In this document: positions 51,695-61,763 of the stretch, in pieces | How positions within the stretch are numbered: the stretch's first letter is position 1 | Layout: every line of letters begins with the position of its first letter | Assembly: GCA_021324165.1 (NCBI GenBank) | Contig: JAJPJR010000068.1 | Coordinates: 1 to 64,000 of the forward strand | DNA from: Armatimonadota bacterium | Lineage (GTDB): Bacteria; Armatimonadota; Fimbriimonadia; Fimbriimonadales; ATM1 | Length of the DNA stretch: 64,000 bases | Direction of reading: 5' to 3' | Made by a program: the position numbers and the translations under genes | The notes under the pieces: model-generated | What the model was told of the DNA's origin: nothing | The model's input: the letters and a program-made list of their open reading frames with translations, nothing else | Databases searched by the model: none

Positions 51695-54040
51695 GTGCGT
51701 TGGATTTTGAACATCGGTTTGATTGTTTTGTGCGGCGGGGCTCTCGCGCAGCCATCCGGAAACTATGGGGGCGCTGCGTGGAAAGTGAACGAAGCGAGAT
51801 GCTTGATTTGGAACGGCCAGCCCTATCTTCCCTTGGGTTGGAGATTTTCCGCAACCGCTGCGAACATTGACGCCGTGAGCGCAAGCGGTTGCAAAGACGC
51901 CGTGTTGGAAATGCCCGATTCGGATTGGAACGTTTTGATTTCTCATGCAGATGCCAAAGGTTTGCGCTATCTGATTGCCCGTGACGTTCAGGCTCCGACG
52001 GCGCCGGGTTGGATCGTCCGGCCCGAAAGTTTTCGGCTGGATGGAATCTCAAAGAAAGGCACTTACACGATGGATGTGGGCACGGCCGGATCGGTTTATT
52101 ACATCGTGGCGACCGAACAGGGTCAGGGCATCAGCAAAAAAGGGTGGGCGCCGATCTCGAACGGTCAGATTTCGATTGCGGTGGATCAGGCGTTTCCATC
52201 AGATCGAAGGTCCATTCTGATTTTTCCGAACTATGCGAACACATCGCACAGCGACTATTGGGAGCGGTTCGATTCTGCGCGTGATGAACTTTTGAAGCGT
52301 TTGTCGCAAACCCGATTCGGCCCAGGGCTTCGAGGCTTTGTGAACCCGCTGGGCCGTGTGCGGGAGTGGACATGGCCGAGCGGCGGATTCGTTCCCGATT
52401 CTGCGCTTTTTCGCATCGAGTTTCAAAACTATCTGGAGACGAAGTATCGCGATGTGGACGCGTTGAACCGATCGTGGAGGCTGAGGTCGTTTGAACTGCG
52501 GGATTTTGCGCGCGCGGCTCGGCTGGTCCCGCTTTTTTCGAACAACCGAGGAGTGGAGAGCCTGCTCGATCCGATCGAAGAGAACCTTCTTGCGGTGGAT
52601 GCGCGGACGTCGGCTTATTGGTCGGACCTGCGAGACGCGATTGATCTGAGCGCCGCACGCCGGACCGAACGTCTCGCCACAGCGATTAGGAATATCGCGG
52701 ACGTGCCGGTTGTGTATGAATGGGCCGGATGGTCGCCGATTTTCGACACGCAAAATCCCAGCGGCGATGGCGTGGGCGTTCGATGGACGGATGAAGGGAC
52801 ATCGGGTTTGGAAAACGCCGCACGCGCCGCAAGTTCCACTTTCGCATGGCGCAACAAAGGATGGATGGTTGCGACGGAGATTTCGAACGGAAGCAAGCCG
52901 TTTGGGGATGCGCGCGCGGCCCAGATCGCGGCATCGTCGTGCGCGGATTTGGGAGCCAAAGGTTGGTTTTTGAGGCTGAGCTCGAACGCCGAACTCCCGT
53001 TTTTGGAAGCCGCGGCGGCTGATACGTCGCTCAATTCGAGGCTGGCGGCTGCCGTTCCTTCTTTTGTGTTTTATCCCGAAAACGCGCGCTTCCCTGCCGA
53101 CACGATGCAGCTTCCTGGCGGAACATGGTGGCTGCCCACTCCATCTGCTGGAAACAGAATTGATATCGGCGAGGGATATGAGGGATATCGTCATGACGCG
53201 GTTTACAACAAGTTCATTGCGATTTGGCGGACGAGCGCGCCAATCAAGACCAAACTGCGATATCTGGATCCCAGCCAGATCAGCATTGTAAACGCCGACG
53301 GAACTGTGCCCGAAATGAAAGTTTCGAAAGACGGCATCGAACTTGTGATCGGCACGACGCCGATGATTATCACGGGCTCTGAAAACCTTCCCGTGCCAAC
53401 TGATGCGTTGGAAGACGCACAAGCGAAATACAAAGCGTATTCGGCAAGAGCCAAGGCCGCGGGAATCAACATTTCGGACATGCAGTTTATGTTCGAGGAT
53501 TCGGCTCGCAGGATTGCGGCGAGCCCCGGTCAGGCTTTCGCTTCGATGATCGAGAACCTTAGAAAGATTGAGAAGGCGATCGGACGCTTTTCGTGGATCG
53601 AAGGCGAAAGGCCGGAAGAGTCGAACTTCAGTTTTACCGGAAGTTCGGCGGCAACTTCGAACGGAAAATATCTTGCCGTGGATACGCCGTATATGACGCT
53701 CGATGGAAACTTCTTCGTTTCGTACTCTTTCAAGGCTGCGCCCGGTACGGGCGCGTCGGAAGTTTGGATCGCCGCGCGCATACCGAAAGAAGTGAGGCCG
53801 TTTGTGCAGGTTGAAATGCGCGACCGTGAACCGATGAAACTTGGCGACAATCCGGTTTCAACTTACGGCGACGGGTTTTCGTGGTATCGGCTTGGCGATG
53901 TGAACTTAAAGCCCGGCTCGTATCGCGTTACGGTGCGGCTGCTGGCGGGAGCGCCCAGATACGAGGCCGCGCTCGACGTGATTTTGATCACGCCGCAAGG
54001 CTTCCGGCCCTCTGGATTGCGCCTGCCGAAAGTGGATTAG
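51695..54040 (+). CDS. secreted GH42-like (beta-galactosidase-type) protein
   Basis: 781 residues with signal peptide [19 protein letters not shown]. The N-terminal about 550 residues look like a TIM-barrel glycosidase: [38 protein letters not shown] (the GH42/GH35 helix pattern) and [14 protein letters not shown]-terminal beta domains (about 640-780; [33 protein letters not shown]) resemble carbohydrate-binding modules. I cannot assign the catalytic Glu pair with certainty, so activity is not proven. GTG start. Its stop overlaps the ftsZ stop (TTAG). Confidence 0.65.
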   Translation: MRWILNIGLIVLCGGALAQPSGNYGGAAWKVNEARCLIWNGQPYLPLGWRFSATAANIDAVSASGCKDAVLEMPDSDWNVLISHADAKGLRYLIARDVQAPTAPGWIVRPESFRLDGISKKGTYTMDVGTAGSVYYIVATEQGQGISKKGWAPISNGQISIAVDQAFPSDRRSILIFPNYANTSHSDYWERFDSARDELLKRLSQTRFGPGLRGFVNPLGRVREWTWPSGGFVPDSALFRIEFQNYLETKYRDVDALNRSWRLRSFELRDFARAARLVPLFSNNRGVESLLDPIEENLLAVDARTSAYWSDLRDAIDLSAARRTERLATAIRNIADVPVVYEWAGWSPIFDTQNPSGDGVGVRWTDEGTSGLENAARAASSTFAWRNKGWMVATEISNGSKPFGDARAAQIAASSCADLGAKGWFLRLSSNAELPFLEAAAADTSLNSRLAAAVPSFVFYPENARFPADTMQLPGGTWWLPTPSAGNRIDIGEGYEGYRHDAVYNKFIAIWRTSAPIKTKLRYLDPSQISIVNADGTVPEMKVSKDGIELVIGTTPMIITGSENLPVPTDALEDAQAKYKAYSARAKAAGINISDMQFMFEDSARRIAASPGQAFASMIENLRKIEKAIGRFSWIEGERPEESNFSFTGSSAATSNGKYLAVDTPYMTLDGNFFVSYSFKAAPGTGASEVWIAARIPKEVRPFVQVEMRDREPMKLGDNPVSTYGDGFSWYRLGDVNLKPGSYRVTVRLLAGAPRYEAALDVILITPQGFRPSGLRLPKVD

Positions 54041-55302
54041 CTCGATCCGCGTTTTTTCTGATAGGCGCGGATGAATGCCGGAACGTCCTCCACTTCATCA
54101 ACTGCATCGGACGTGCGCGGTTCGCCCGTTCCGGAATTCACCGTTTGCGGAATTCCGGTTGCTGGAGCGGTGCCTGGCGGAAGTGTGGAATGGCTGTTGG
54201 GAACGGGTCCCGGCGGTTCGCTGCTGGGAACTTCCACCGCCGCCGTGCGCGACGTTTGAGGAGTGAATTGCGGCCGTGTTGTCGCCGCGGGGCGGGTGGC
54301 TCCCGCACCGATTGCAGCCTGCAATGCGCGCTTGCCTGCGCTTGTGGCGGCATCGAATCCGGAGGCCAAAACGGTGATGCGAACTTCGCTGTCAATGCTG
54401 TCGTCAATCACGGCTCCGAAAATGATGTTCGCATCGTCTCCGGCGGCCATATCTTGAATGAACATCATCGCTTCGTTCGCTTCGGCGAGCGTCAGGTCTT
54501 GCGAAGCTGAAACGTTGACCAGAAGTCGCGTGGCCCCTTCGAGCGTGGTTTCAAGAAGTTGATTGTTCAGCGCGTCTTGTGCGGCTTGCTGCGCGCGGTG
54601 CTCACCCGTTCCCGATCCGATTCCCATGAGAGCGGGGCCCGAGCCGGTCATGATCGCTTTGACGTCGGCGAAATCTACGTTGATGAGTCCCGGAACGGTG
54701 ATGATGTCGGAGATCGCCTGCACACCTTGGCGCAGCACGTCGTCGGCGACTCGAAACGATTCAATGAGTGTGGTGCGTTTGTCAACAACCGGCAGCAAAC
54801 GGTCGTTCGGGATGGTGATGATCGTGTCTACGAACGCACCGAGCGAGGCCATGCCTTCTTCGGCGATGCGCCGTCTTCGCGCACCTTCCCAAGTGAACGG
54901 CTTGGTAATGACGGCCACGGTGAGCGCGCCCAAATCTTTGGCGATTTCGGAAACGACGGGTGCGGCACCGGTGCCGGTTCCGCCGCCGAGTCCTGCGGTT
55001 ACGAAAACCATGTCGGCTCCTGTGAGCATTTCGCGAATGGCGGCGCGGGTTTCTTCCGCTGCGTTTTTGCCAACTTCGGGATCGCCTCCTGCTCCGAGTC
55101 CGCGCGTAAGATCGGCTCCAAGCTGCAGCTTCACGGGTGCGTTCGAAAGTGCGAGCACTTGAACGTCGGTGTTCATCGCCACGAATTCGACGCCTTTGAT
55201 TCCGGCTTCGATCATCCTGTTGACGGCGTTCGATCCGGAGCCTCCAACTCCCACGACTTTGATGTTGGCTTGCGGTGCCGATTGGTTTTTTGATGGGCTC
55301 AT
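54037..55302 (-). CDS. ftsZ: cell division protein FtsZ
   Basis: Tubulin-like GTPase forming the Z ring. The 421 residues have [15 protein letters not shown], the tubulin signature GGGTGTG (106-112), [13 protein letters not shown] and the T7 loop [12 protein letters not shown] variable Pro/Thr/Ser-rich linker (about 315-400) leads to the conserved C-terminal peptide [18 protein letters not shown] precedes the ATG at 55302. It follows ftsA by 16 bases and is the last gene of the division unit; its end overlaps the GH42-like gene. Confidence 0.97.
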   Translation of the reverse strand: MSPSKNQSAPQANIKVVGVGGSGSNAVNRMIEAGIKGVEFVAMNTDVQVLALSNAPVKLQLGADLTRGLGAGGDPEVGKNAAEETRAAIREMLTGADMVFVTAGLGGGTGTGAAPVVSEIAKDLGALTVAVITKPFTWEGARRRRIAEEGMASLGAFVDTIITIPNDRLLPVVDKRTTLIESFRVADDVLRQGVQAISDIITVPGLINVDFADVKAIMTGSGPALMGIGSGTGEHRAQQAAQDALNNQLLETTLEGATRLLVNVSASQDLTLAEANEAMMFIQDMAAGDDANIIFGAVIDDSIDSEVRITVLASGFDAATSAGKRALQAAIGAGATRPAATTRPQFTPQTSRTAAVEVPSSEPPGPVPNSHSTLPPGTAPATGIPQTVNSGTGEPRTSDAVDEVEDVPAFIRAYQKKRGSS

Positions 55303-55318
55303 GTCAGTTCCTCTCCAG

Positions 55319-56551
55319 TCAGATTTGCGCTCGTTCGCGCGGTCGAAGAATTGCGTCTAAGGCTTTTGTGATCCAGTTTCCGTTGCGGGTTTCGGCAGAA
55401 ACGGAGTCCTCTTCCCTGGTGTGAAGAGCGTAATTGACAAGTCCCACAACTGCCGCGTGCTGTTCTCCCTCCGCCACGTCGCTGAGGCCGCCGAGCGGAA
55501 TGGGCCGGCCGATTTGGACGGACGCATCGTCCATTTCGGTTTCAAAGAGTTTTGTGATGCCGGGCAGCTTGCTTCCTCCGCCCGTAATCACGATTCTTCC
55601 CGCATCGCGGAAGAAGCCGGCGCTTGAGACGTTCTGCTTGATCATCGTGATCAGTTCGCGAAGCCGGGCTTCGATGATTTCTGCAAACACGCGCTTGGAA
55701 AACGGCCGGGGCTTTTCGGCCCCAACTTGCTGCACCGGGATGGCGTCGGTTTCGGCGACCGAGTCGGGCAGGCATGTTCCGTACTCACGTTTCAGGCTTT
55801 CGGCATCTTCCTGAGTGGTTTTCAGAAGTTTGCTCAAATCGGAACTGATGTGGTTGGAACCGATCGGCACGATGCAGATGTGTGTGAGCGCGCCATCTGA
55901 ATAAACGGCAGCTTCGGTAACGTTGCCCCCGATGTCCACAACCAGCACTCCTTCATCCATCTGCTTTTGCGACAGCACACCGAGCGCGCTCGCGATCGGG
56001 CCGACGATCACCAACTCGATTTCGAGTTGTGCGCGGCCGAGGCACCGTTCCAAGGTCTGCAATTCGGTTGTGGGCCCGCTGATGAGAAAGGTGGAGACCT
56101 CGAGCCGTTCGGCGCTCATGCCGATCGGTTTTTTCACGCCGTCGTGCCCATCAACGCGGAATTTGCACGGAATTGCGTGAATCAGTTCGCGGTCGTGCGC
56201 AAACGGAATCTGCTTGCTGTGATTGATCACCCGGTTGACATCTTCGCGCGTGACGGCGCGGCCGGGCGGCACAATCGGAATGATCCCTTTTGCTGATTGA
56301 CCCGAAAGTTCGGTGCCCGAAAGCGACACAACCAGATTGTGCGCTTTGGCGCCGGCCATCGTTTCTGCCCTGCGGACTGCGGTTGCGACCGCATGAGCGG
56401 TTTCGGTTAGATCAACGATCGAGCCGCGCTTCAACCCTTTGCAGTCCGCGGAGCCGAAGCCGACAACACGCGCACCTGTCTCTTTTTGGCAATCCACCAT
56501 AAGGCAGGCGGCTTTGGTGCTTCCCAAGTCAATGGCCGTGATGAGATCCAT
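55319..56551 (-). CDS. ftsA: cell division protein FtsA
   Basis: Actin-like protein that tethers FtsZ to the membrane. The 410 residues include the ATPase phosphate 1 motif [29 protein letters not shown], the 1C domain, [17 protein letters not shown] (phosphate 2), [15 protein letters not shown] and a C-terminal amphipathic tail ([16 protein letters not shown]), its membrane anchor. GGAGG lies seven bases before the ATG, which directly follows the stop of the DUF1290 gene. Confidence 0.96.
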   Translation of the reverse strand: MDLITAIDLGSTKAACLMVDCQKETGARVVGFGSADCKGLKRGSIVDLTETAHAVATAVRRAETMAGAKAHNLVVSLSGTELSGQSAKGIIPIVPPGRAVTREDVNRVINHSKQIPFAHDRELIHAIPCKFRVDGHDGVKKPIGMSAERLEVSTFLISGPTTELQTLERCLGRAQLEIELVIVGPIASALGVLSQKQMDEGVLVVDIGGNVTEAAVYSDGALTHICIVPIGSNHISSDLSKLLKTTQEDAESLKREYGTCLPDSVAETDAIPVQQVGAEKPRPFSKRVFAEIIEARLRELITMIKQNVSSAGFFRDAGRIVITGGGSKLPGITKLFETEMDDASVQIGRPIPLGGLSDVAEGEQHAAVVGLVNYALHTREEDSVSAETRNGNWITKALDAILRPRERAQI

Positions 56552-56929
56552 CTATTCGCTCGCCTCCATTTTTTTTCTTTGTGTGCTGTCTTGCAGCCTG
56601 GTTAGATACAGCCTTCGAATGATCGAAAGATTCACAAACATTCTTCCGCCGAACGTGATGACCGGCGCAAGATACAGCTGCGGTACGCCGATTTTGTCGC
56701 CCAAGTAAACCATTCCAACCGCCAACACGACGTTGCTGATGAAACCGGTAACGAACAGATCGTTTTTGTATCGGCCCTCGAGCCCCGCGCGGATTCCGCC
56801 GAGCACGGTGTCGGTTCCTGCAAGCGCGGCGATGCCGATGTATTCGCTCAGGTCGCCTGGAATCTGCTTCGTCGCAAACAGCGCGAACACGCCGCCGACC
56901 ACCAAGGCAAGAATCGGGATAAGAATCAT
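56552..56929 (-). CDS. DUF1290 small basic membrane protein
   Basis: 125 residues with three or four membrane helices: ILIPILALVVGGVFALFAT, GIAALAGTDTVLGGIRAGLEG, FVTGFISNVVLAVGMVYLG. The motif GTDTVxGGIRAxxEGxY is the signature of DUF1290 (small basic protein Sbp). In Gram-positive bacteria it accompanies DUF881 proteins near ftsZ. It starts in an ATGA overlap with DUF881 and abuts ftsA. Probable membrane component of the division or cell-wall machinery; function unproven. Confidence 0.9.
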   Translation of the reverse strand: MILIPILALVVGGVFALFATKQIPGDLSEYIGIAALAGTDTVLGGIRAGLEGRYKNDLFVTGFISNVVLAVGMVYLGDKIGVPQLYLAPVITFGGRMFVNLSIIRRLYLTRLQDSTQRKKMEASE

Positions 56930-57669
56930 TTCTGCGCCTCCACCGGCTTGGCAAACTGCTTCTGCGTGGAGCCGCTGAAGGCCGGCAAGGTCATTTTCGG
57001 CACCTCTTTCAGCTCGACCATGCTGGGGTCGGTGAGGCGGATTTTCGACAGATACCTGCCGTTCATGTTGAGCGCTCCGTACATGGTCTTCAGATCGCCG
57101 ATCGCACGGATCACAACGGGCGAGGAAACCGGCACGCGGCCGACGTACACCACCGGACCTTCACAATGAATTGAGGTTCCGGCGACGATGCGCTGATTGT
57201 TGATGGCGATCGCTTCGGCTCCGCTGAGCCAGCATTCGTTAATCACCTTAATGATGTCGTCATCATGAATCAGATACGGCTCGATGACTTGCGGATCGCC
57301 CTGCGGCGCGTGCTCGCTGTCTTTCAAAGTGATTTCCACGCCGGGGCCCACCACTTCGGTCAATCCGGCAAGAAGTTTGGCTTCGCGCAGGCTTTGGCTT
57401 ACGATATCGGACTGTTTGGTTCCTTCGACTTGCGCGGCGAGCAGTTTGGCGTTCTCTTCTCTTAACTTGGCGATCTCTTTTTCTTTGTCATCAATCACCG
57501 AAATCAGGTCGGAGGATGTGGAACGGAATCCATAGCGCGAGGGCTGGGTGTTGATTCGGCCGCTGGATTTCTGCTGCGTGCTGAACGCCGACACCAGCAG
57601 AAATCCGAGCAGAAATGCGACGAACGAAACGGGCGCCGACCATGCGGGGATTTTATGCGGTGCAGACAT
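56926..57669 (-). CDS. DUF881-family division-associated protein (YlxW-like)
   Basis: 247 residues. One N-terminal membrane helix (about 12-32, APVSFVAFLLGFLLVSAF) is followed by a coiled coil (about 58-85, IDDKEKEIAKLREENAKLLA) and the DUF881 domain (about 105-220; GPGVEITLKDSEHAP, LIHDDDIIKVINECWLSGAEAI, AGTSIHCEGPVVYV). It sits in the membrane with most of the protein outside. The start at ATG 57669 is chosen over TTG 57672. It lies between ftsQ and DUF1290, as in Gram-positive dcw clusters. Confidence 0.92.
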   Translation of the reverse strand: MSAPHKIPAWSAPVSFVAFLLGFLLVSAFSTQQKSSGRINTQPSRYGFRSTSSDLISVIDDKEKEIAKLREENAKLLAAQVEGTKQSDIVSQSLREAKLLAGLTEVVGPGVEITLKDSEHAPQGDPQVIEPYLIHDDDIIKVINECWLSGAEAIAINNQRIVAGTSIHCEGPVVYVGRVPVSSPVVIRAIGDLKTMYGALNMNGRYLSKIRLTDPSMVELKEVPKMTLPAFSGSTQKQFAKPVEAQK

Positions 57670-57675
57670 CAATTC

Positions 57676-58401
57676 TCATTCATAAACGACGTTATCCGGA
57701 TCCACGACATTCAATGTTTTCGCCTTTTGCCAAAGCGATGGATCGGTTTGAAAAGCGTTTTTTGCGGCTTCGACTTTGCGATCCAGGCCGGCGGCCGTGC
57801 CCAAAACCACGGTCGTTTGGCCGCCAATATTAAAGCACAATCGGCCCATCTGGTCGCAAGAGACTTGAATGTACCGCCCTGGGGCGAAATCCTGCACTTT
57901 TCCTGCGACCACCGCGAGCTCGCGGATCGCTGTCGGGTCGGCAATGCACAAGATTGGCGCCAAATCTTTCTCTTGGACGGCAATGGAAATGCGCAAGTTT
58001 GCCGCCGAATTTGAAGGAAAGATCTCGCCTGATCCGTCAACGCACAACGGCTCGCGGCCCGCAAGTTTTGCGATCGGTTTTCGATACTTAACTTCGACTC
58101 TGGCAAATCCAAAAACGTTTGCATAAAACCGCGAAGATTCCACTTGTCGAATCTGCTCCAGTTTTTTTTCAACTTCCCTTGCATCAATTTGCGCTTCCGG
58201 AATGTTTGCATAGGCGTTGATGATCGAAGCCACGCGATTTCGATCCGACAGCTCGGACGCTTCGATCCGGACGACGCGCAGATGTGTGAGATCGCTTGTG
58301 TATGCGCCTATGATCAGAATTGTGAGCAGACAGATTGTCCAGATGAATGCCCACACCGTGCGCGACAGCTTGTTACGCCTTCTTTTTCTTCGCGATCCCA
58401 T
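57676..58401 (-). CDS. ftsQ: cell division protein FtsQ/DivIB-like
   Basis: 241 residues. A basic cytoplasmic tail (MGSRRKRRRNKLSR) precedes one membrane helix (about 16-36, VWAFIWTICLLTILIIGAY) and a POTRA domain (about 42-110; LRVVRIEASELSDRNRV, VESSRFYANVFGFARVEVKYRKP). A beta domain follows to the end. This is the FtsQ/DivIB arrangement. The 5' end overlaps the murC-ddl 3' end by 29 bases. It links the Z-ring to septal wall synthesis enzymes. Confidence 0.88.
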   Translation of the reverse strand: MGSRRKRRRNKLSRTVWAFIWTICLLTILIIGAYTSDLTHLRVVRIEASELSDRNRVASIINAYANIPEAQIDAREVEKKLEQIRQVESSRFYANVFGFARVEVKYRKPIAKLAGREPLCVDGSGEIFPSNSAANLRISIAVQEKDLAPILCIADPTAIRELAVVAGKVQDFAPGRYIQVSCDQMGRLCFNIGGQTTVVLGTAAGLDRKVEAAKNAFQTDPSLWQKAKTLNVVDPDNVVYE

Positions 58402-60691
58402 GACGCTCCAATGCGATTGAGACGATCTTTTCGCACAACTGTTCGTAACTCATTCCTGCAGCGGCCGCCGACCGCGGCACCAACGAAGTTGGTGTCATGC
58501 CGGGCATGGTGTTCAGTTCGAGAACGATCACACTGTCGTCGCAAATCATCATGTCGGTTCGGCTGATATCTTCGCAGCCAAGAGTTTGGTGTGCGGCAAG
58601 CGCGATCTTTTGGCACCGTTCGGTGAGTGATTCCGAAATGCGCGCGGGGCAGATCTCATCGGTCGCGCCCGGTGTGTATTTGGCCTGAAAATCATAAAAG
58701 CCCGATTTGGGCACGATCTCCACCACCGGCAGCGCTTCCGTGCCGAGAACGGCAACCGTAACTTCGGTGCCTTGGATCAAAGGTTCGATCAACACCCGGT
58801 CGTCGTAACGGAACGCCTTGCGAACGGCGGCGTCCAGCTCCTGCTCGGTCCGGGCGATCCCCATGCCGATGGTCGAGCCCTGTGAATTGGGCTTCACCAC
58901 CACCGGCAGGCTGACCGCAGGAACCGGCTCGCCCGCTTTCAGCAACACTCCCTCGGCCACTTTCAGCCCGTGCGCCGCAAGTATCTGCTTTGATGCGTGC
59001 TTGTCGAGCGCGGTCACCGCTGCGTGCACACCGCTGCCCACAAACGGAATTCCTAAAAGATCGAGAACGGCCTGCGGGTGTCCGTCCTCGTCCATCGGCC
59101 CGTGCAAAAGAGGCACGACGAGATCGGGGCGGTTTCTTCCGATCAGGTCAGTGAGGCCGCCTCGGCCGAGCATCTGTTCCGTCAGATCGAGCTGGTTTGC
59201 ATTGAAGCCTGCATGCCTCAACGCAGTTGTAAACAGCCAGCCTCCGAGTTTTGATACTTCACGTTCGGCAGATTCTCCTCCGCACAGCACTGCGATGCGA
59301 ATCGGCTCGTCAGCGCGATCCATTTCTGCACGAAGTTTGGTGATAAAACCGCCAGTAGCGCCGGCTCCGGTATCCAGCAGCAGATCGCCCGGTTGAACGA
59401 TCTTCGCGACTTTTGTCGGCAGACGATGGATGGAAGGCACGTATTCCACTTCGATCCCCAGCGATTCCAGCCCTTCGACGATTCTTGCGCTCGACACACC
59501 CGGAGCGGGATGATCGCGCGAATCGAAAATGTCGGTCAGAATCGGCTTATCGAACTGCGCGAGTTCGTGCACGAACTCCGGCAACTGTTGTTGAACGCGT
59601 GCATAGGTCAACGGCTGATAAACCACCACAAGACGGCGGTCGGGATACGCTTCGCGCAAGGCGGTTCTTGATGCGGCGATTTCGCTGGGATGGTGCGCAT
59701 AATCTTCCACCATCAGCACGCCGTTCTGTTCGGCGATGATTTCCAATCTTCGGCGGCAGCCTTTAACCTGCGGAACGGCAGCGATCAACCGCTGTTCATC
59801 GGCGCCAAGCAGCATCGCCGCGGTCATCGCTCCCAGCATGTTCAGCGCGTTGTGCCTGCCGATCGTGTTCATTTGGATTGGCACGTTTTTGATGCGGAGC
59901 GAACCGTCGTATGCTGCATCGAGGCCTCCGATGCCGAATCCGTACTGAATGGAGGACGGCACGATTGCGGCGATCGCCGAGGAGCCTTTGTCTTCTGCGC
60001 AAGCGATCAGTTTTGTTTTGCCTGTGGTGTTGGAAATGAATTCGATCATGCTGCGCTGCAGTGCGGCGAAGTCTCCGTGAAATTCCAGATGGTCGGGTTC
60101 CAAATTCGTCAGCAAAACCGTTTCGGCTGAGATGTCCAGCATGCCGTTGAACGCTTCGCAGGCTTCCACCACAGCCCATTCGCCTTCACCGAATCGAACG
60201 CCGCAGTCGAAGCCTGGAACTTCGGCTCCGACGATGGTCAGAGGGTCGAAACCGGCGTGAGCGAGCAGCTGCCCCAAAAACGCGGTCGCGGTGCTTTTTC
60301 CGTGCGTGCCCGCAACCGCAACTACGCGCCTGTTTTCCAAAATGCGCGCAAGCAGTTGAGACCGCCGCGCCACAGGGATTCCGATCCGCTTTGCCTCTTG
60401 GAATTCAGGATTTTCGTTTGGGTCAATCGCATCGCTGACCACGACCAACGCGGCGTTTTTGATCCTGTCTTTCTGTTCGCCGATCCAAACATCAACTCCG
60501 ATCGCATCAAGCGCAGCGGTGGTTCTTGAATGCCGCAGGTCGGAGCCGCTGACCGAAAAACCTCGCTCGATCAGGATTCGCGCAAGCGGCGACATCCCTG
60601 CACCTCCGATTCCAACCAGATGAATGGTGCCGTGCGAGGGCAGTTGAATGGGCGACCGGAAATGCTTGCTGATGTCAGCCTTGGTGAGCAC
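58373..60691 (-). CDS. murC-ddl: bifunctional UDP-N-acetylmuramate-L-alanine ligase / D-Ala-D-Ala ligase (MurC-Ddl fusion)
   Basis: 772 residues joining two enzymes of the peptidoglycan precursor pathway. The MurC part (about 1-455) has GIGGAGMS (27-34), ATP site GTHGKST (128-134), LTNLEPDHLEFHG and DYAHHPSEI. The Ddl part (about 460-765) has GGESAEREVS, VVPLLHGPMDEDGHPQ, the ATP-grasp core VVVKPNSQGSTIGM and EIVPKSGFYDFQAKY, ELNTMPGMTPTSL. GTG start at 60691, within the murG end; AAGAGG precedes it. MurC-Ddl fusions are known from Chlamydia, so a fusion is precedented. No separate ddl is seen. Confidence 0.93.
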   Translation of the reverse strand: MLTKADISKHFRSPIQLPSHGTIHLVGIGGAGMSPLARILIERGFSVSGSDLRHSRTTAALDAIGVDVWIGEQKDRIKNAALVVVSDAIDPNENPEFQEAKRIGIPVARRSQLLARILENRRVVAVAGTHGKSTATAFLGQLLAHAGFDPLTIVGAEVPGFDCGVRFGEGEWAVVEACEAFNGMLDISAETVLLTNLEPDHLEFHGDFAALQRSMIEFISNTTGKTKLIACAEDKGSSAIAAIVPSSIQYGFGIGGLDAAYDGSLRIKNVPIQMNTIGRHNALNMLGAMTAAMLLGADEQRLIAAVPQVKGCRRRLEIIAEQNGVLMVEDYAHHPSEIAASRTALREAYPDRRLVVVYQPLTYARVQQQLPEFVHELAQFDKPILTDIFDSRDHPAPGVSSARIVEGLESLGIEVEYVPSIHRLPTKVAKIVQPGDLLLDTGAGATGGFITKLRAEMDRADEPIRIAVLCGGESAEREVSKLGGWLFTTALRHAGFNANQLDLTEQMLGRGGLTDLIGRNRPDLVVPLLHGPMDEDGHPQAVLDLLGIPFVGSGVHAAVTALDKHASKQILAAHGLKVAEGVLLKAGEPVPAVSLPVVVKPNSQGSTIGMGIARTEQELDAAVRKAFRYDDRVLIEPLIQGTEVTVAVLGTEALPVVEIVPKSGFYDFQAKYTPGATDEICPARISESLTERCQKIALAAHQTLGCEDISRTDMMICDDSVIVLELNTMPGMTPTSLVPRSAAAAGMSYEQLCEKIVSIALERHGIAKKKKA

Positions 60692-61763
60692 GATGCGCCT
60701 CTTCGATCTGTTGCAGAACCCGCTCTGCGGCGTCGGCAATCGCCCACTCTTTCAGCTTTTGCGATGCGGCGGCGCGGCGGTCTTCGTTCGCGTGCCATTC
60801 GCGCCACGCCGTTTCAAGTTTTTCCGGCGTTAGCAGCCGTTGTTCAATGATTTCTGCCGCACCCATGTTTTCAAACAGTTTGGCATTATGATACTGGTGA
60901 TTGGCGTAGGCGAACGGATAAGGGATCAGAATCGAGGGAATTCCAAAGAGCGCAAGTTCGGCAAGCACTCCCGCTCCCGACCGCGCGACAGCCAGATCAG
61001 CCGAGGCGAGCGCATCCGCCATCTCGCCAGCCTGAAGATACGGCCTGATGCGATACCCTGGGAAAGCGCCGAGGCGGTCGGCGGATTTCGCCATGGATTC
61101 GTACTGCTTTTCGCCGGAAACATGCAACCATCGGTTGGACTGACCGTTGATTCTGAGCGCGGCTGACATGACGACCTCATTCAACGCCGCCGCGCCTTGT
61201 GAACCTCCCAAGGCAAACGTTAGGAAACCCTCTTTCGAATCGGGCTTCGGTTGTTGGGCGGCTTTCACAATCTCTTTGCGAATCGGCATGCCTGTACGCA
61301 CGCAGCCCTCTCCCAACCGCAGCGCGGCTTCTTCAAACACGATGCATTTTTTTGCCGCATGTTTCGCGGCGATTTTGTGAGTGCGCCCCGGAACGGAGTT
61401 TTGTTCATGAATCACCACCGTGATTCCGAGCATTCGCGATGCGGTCAAGAACGGACTGGCGGAATAGCCGCCGGTTGAAAAAAGTACATCGGGGCGAATT
61501 TCATTGAGCAGGGTTCTTGCGGCGCCAACTGCCCGCAGAAGAACGATTGCAGACGAAAGTCCCTGAAACGTATAAAGCCTGCGGAGCGGACGAGATTCGA
61601 TTCCGCGAAAAGGCATCGCGGCGCGCGCGCATGCGCGTGACTCCTGACCTCGAACGCTTCCGAAATACTGTACGTCGTGTCCCGCTTCGCGCGCCAAAAG
61701 CGCGACTTCAAGTGCGGGTAAGACGTGTCCGCCCGTACCGCCGCCAGTTACGATCAGCCGCAC
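60675..61763 (-). CDS. murG: undecaprenyl-PP-MurNAc-pentapeptide N-acetylglucosaminyltransferase
   Basis: MurG adds GlcNAc to lipid I, forming lipid II at the inner membrane. The 362 residues have the G-loops GGGTGGHVLPAL and FALGGSQGAAALN, HEQNSVPGRTHK, ARSGAGVLAELALFGIPSI and PYPFAYANHQYHNAK. The GTG at 61763 has GGAGG seven bases upstream and matches the family start (LIVTGGGTGGH); the reading to 61850 is rejected. It overlaps ftsW by 56 bases and murC-ddl by 17. Confidence 0.95.
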   Translation of the reverse strand: MRLIVTGGGTGGHVLPALEVALLAREAGHDVQYFGSVRGQESRACARAAMPFRGIESRPLRRLYTFQGLSSAIVLLRAVGAARTLLNEIRPDVLFSTGGYSASPFLTASRMLGITVVIHEQNSVPGRTHKIAAKHAAKKCIVFEEAALRLGEGCVRTGMPIRKEIVKAAQQPKPDSKEGFLTFALGGSQGAAALNEVVMSAALRINGQSNRWLHVSGEKQYESMAKSADRLGAFPGYRIRPYLQAGEMADALASADLAVARSGAGVLAELALFGIPSILIPYPFAYANHQYHNAKLFENMGAAEIIEQRLLTPEKLETAWREWHANEDRRAAASQKLKEWAIADAAERVLQQIEEAHRAHQG

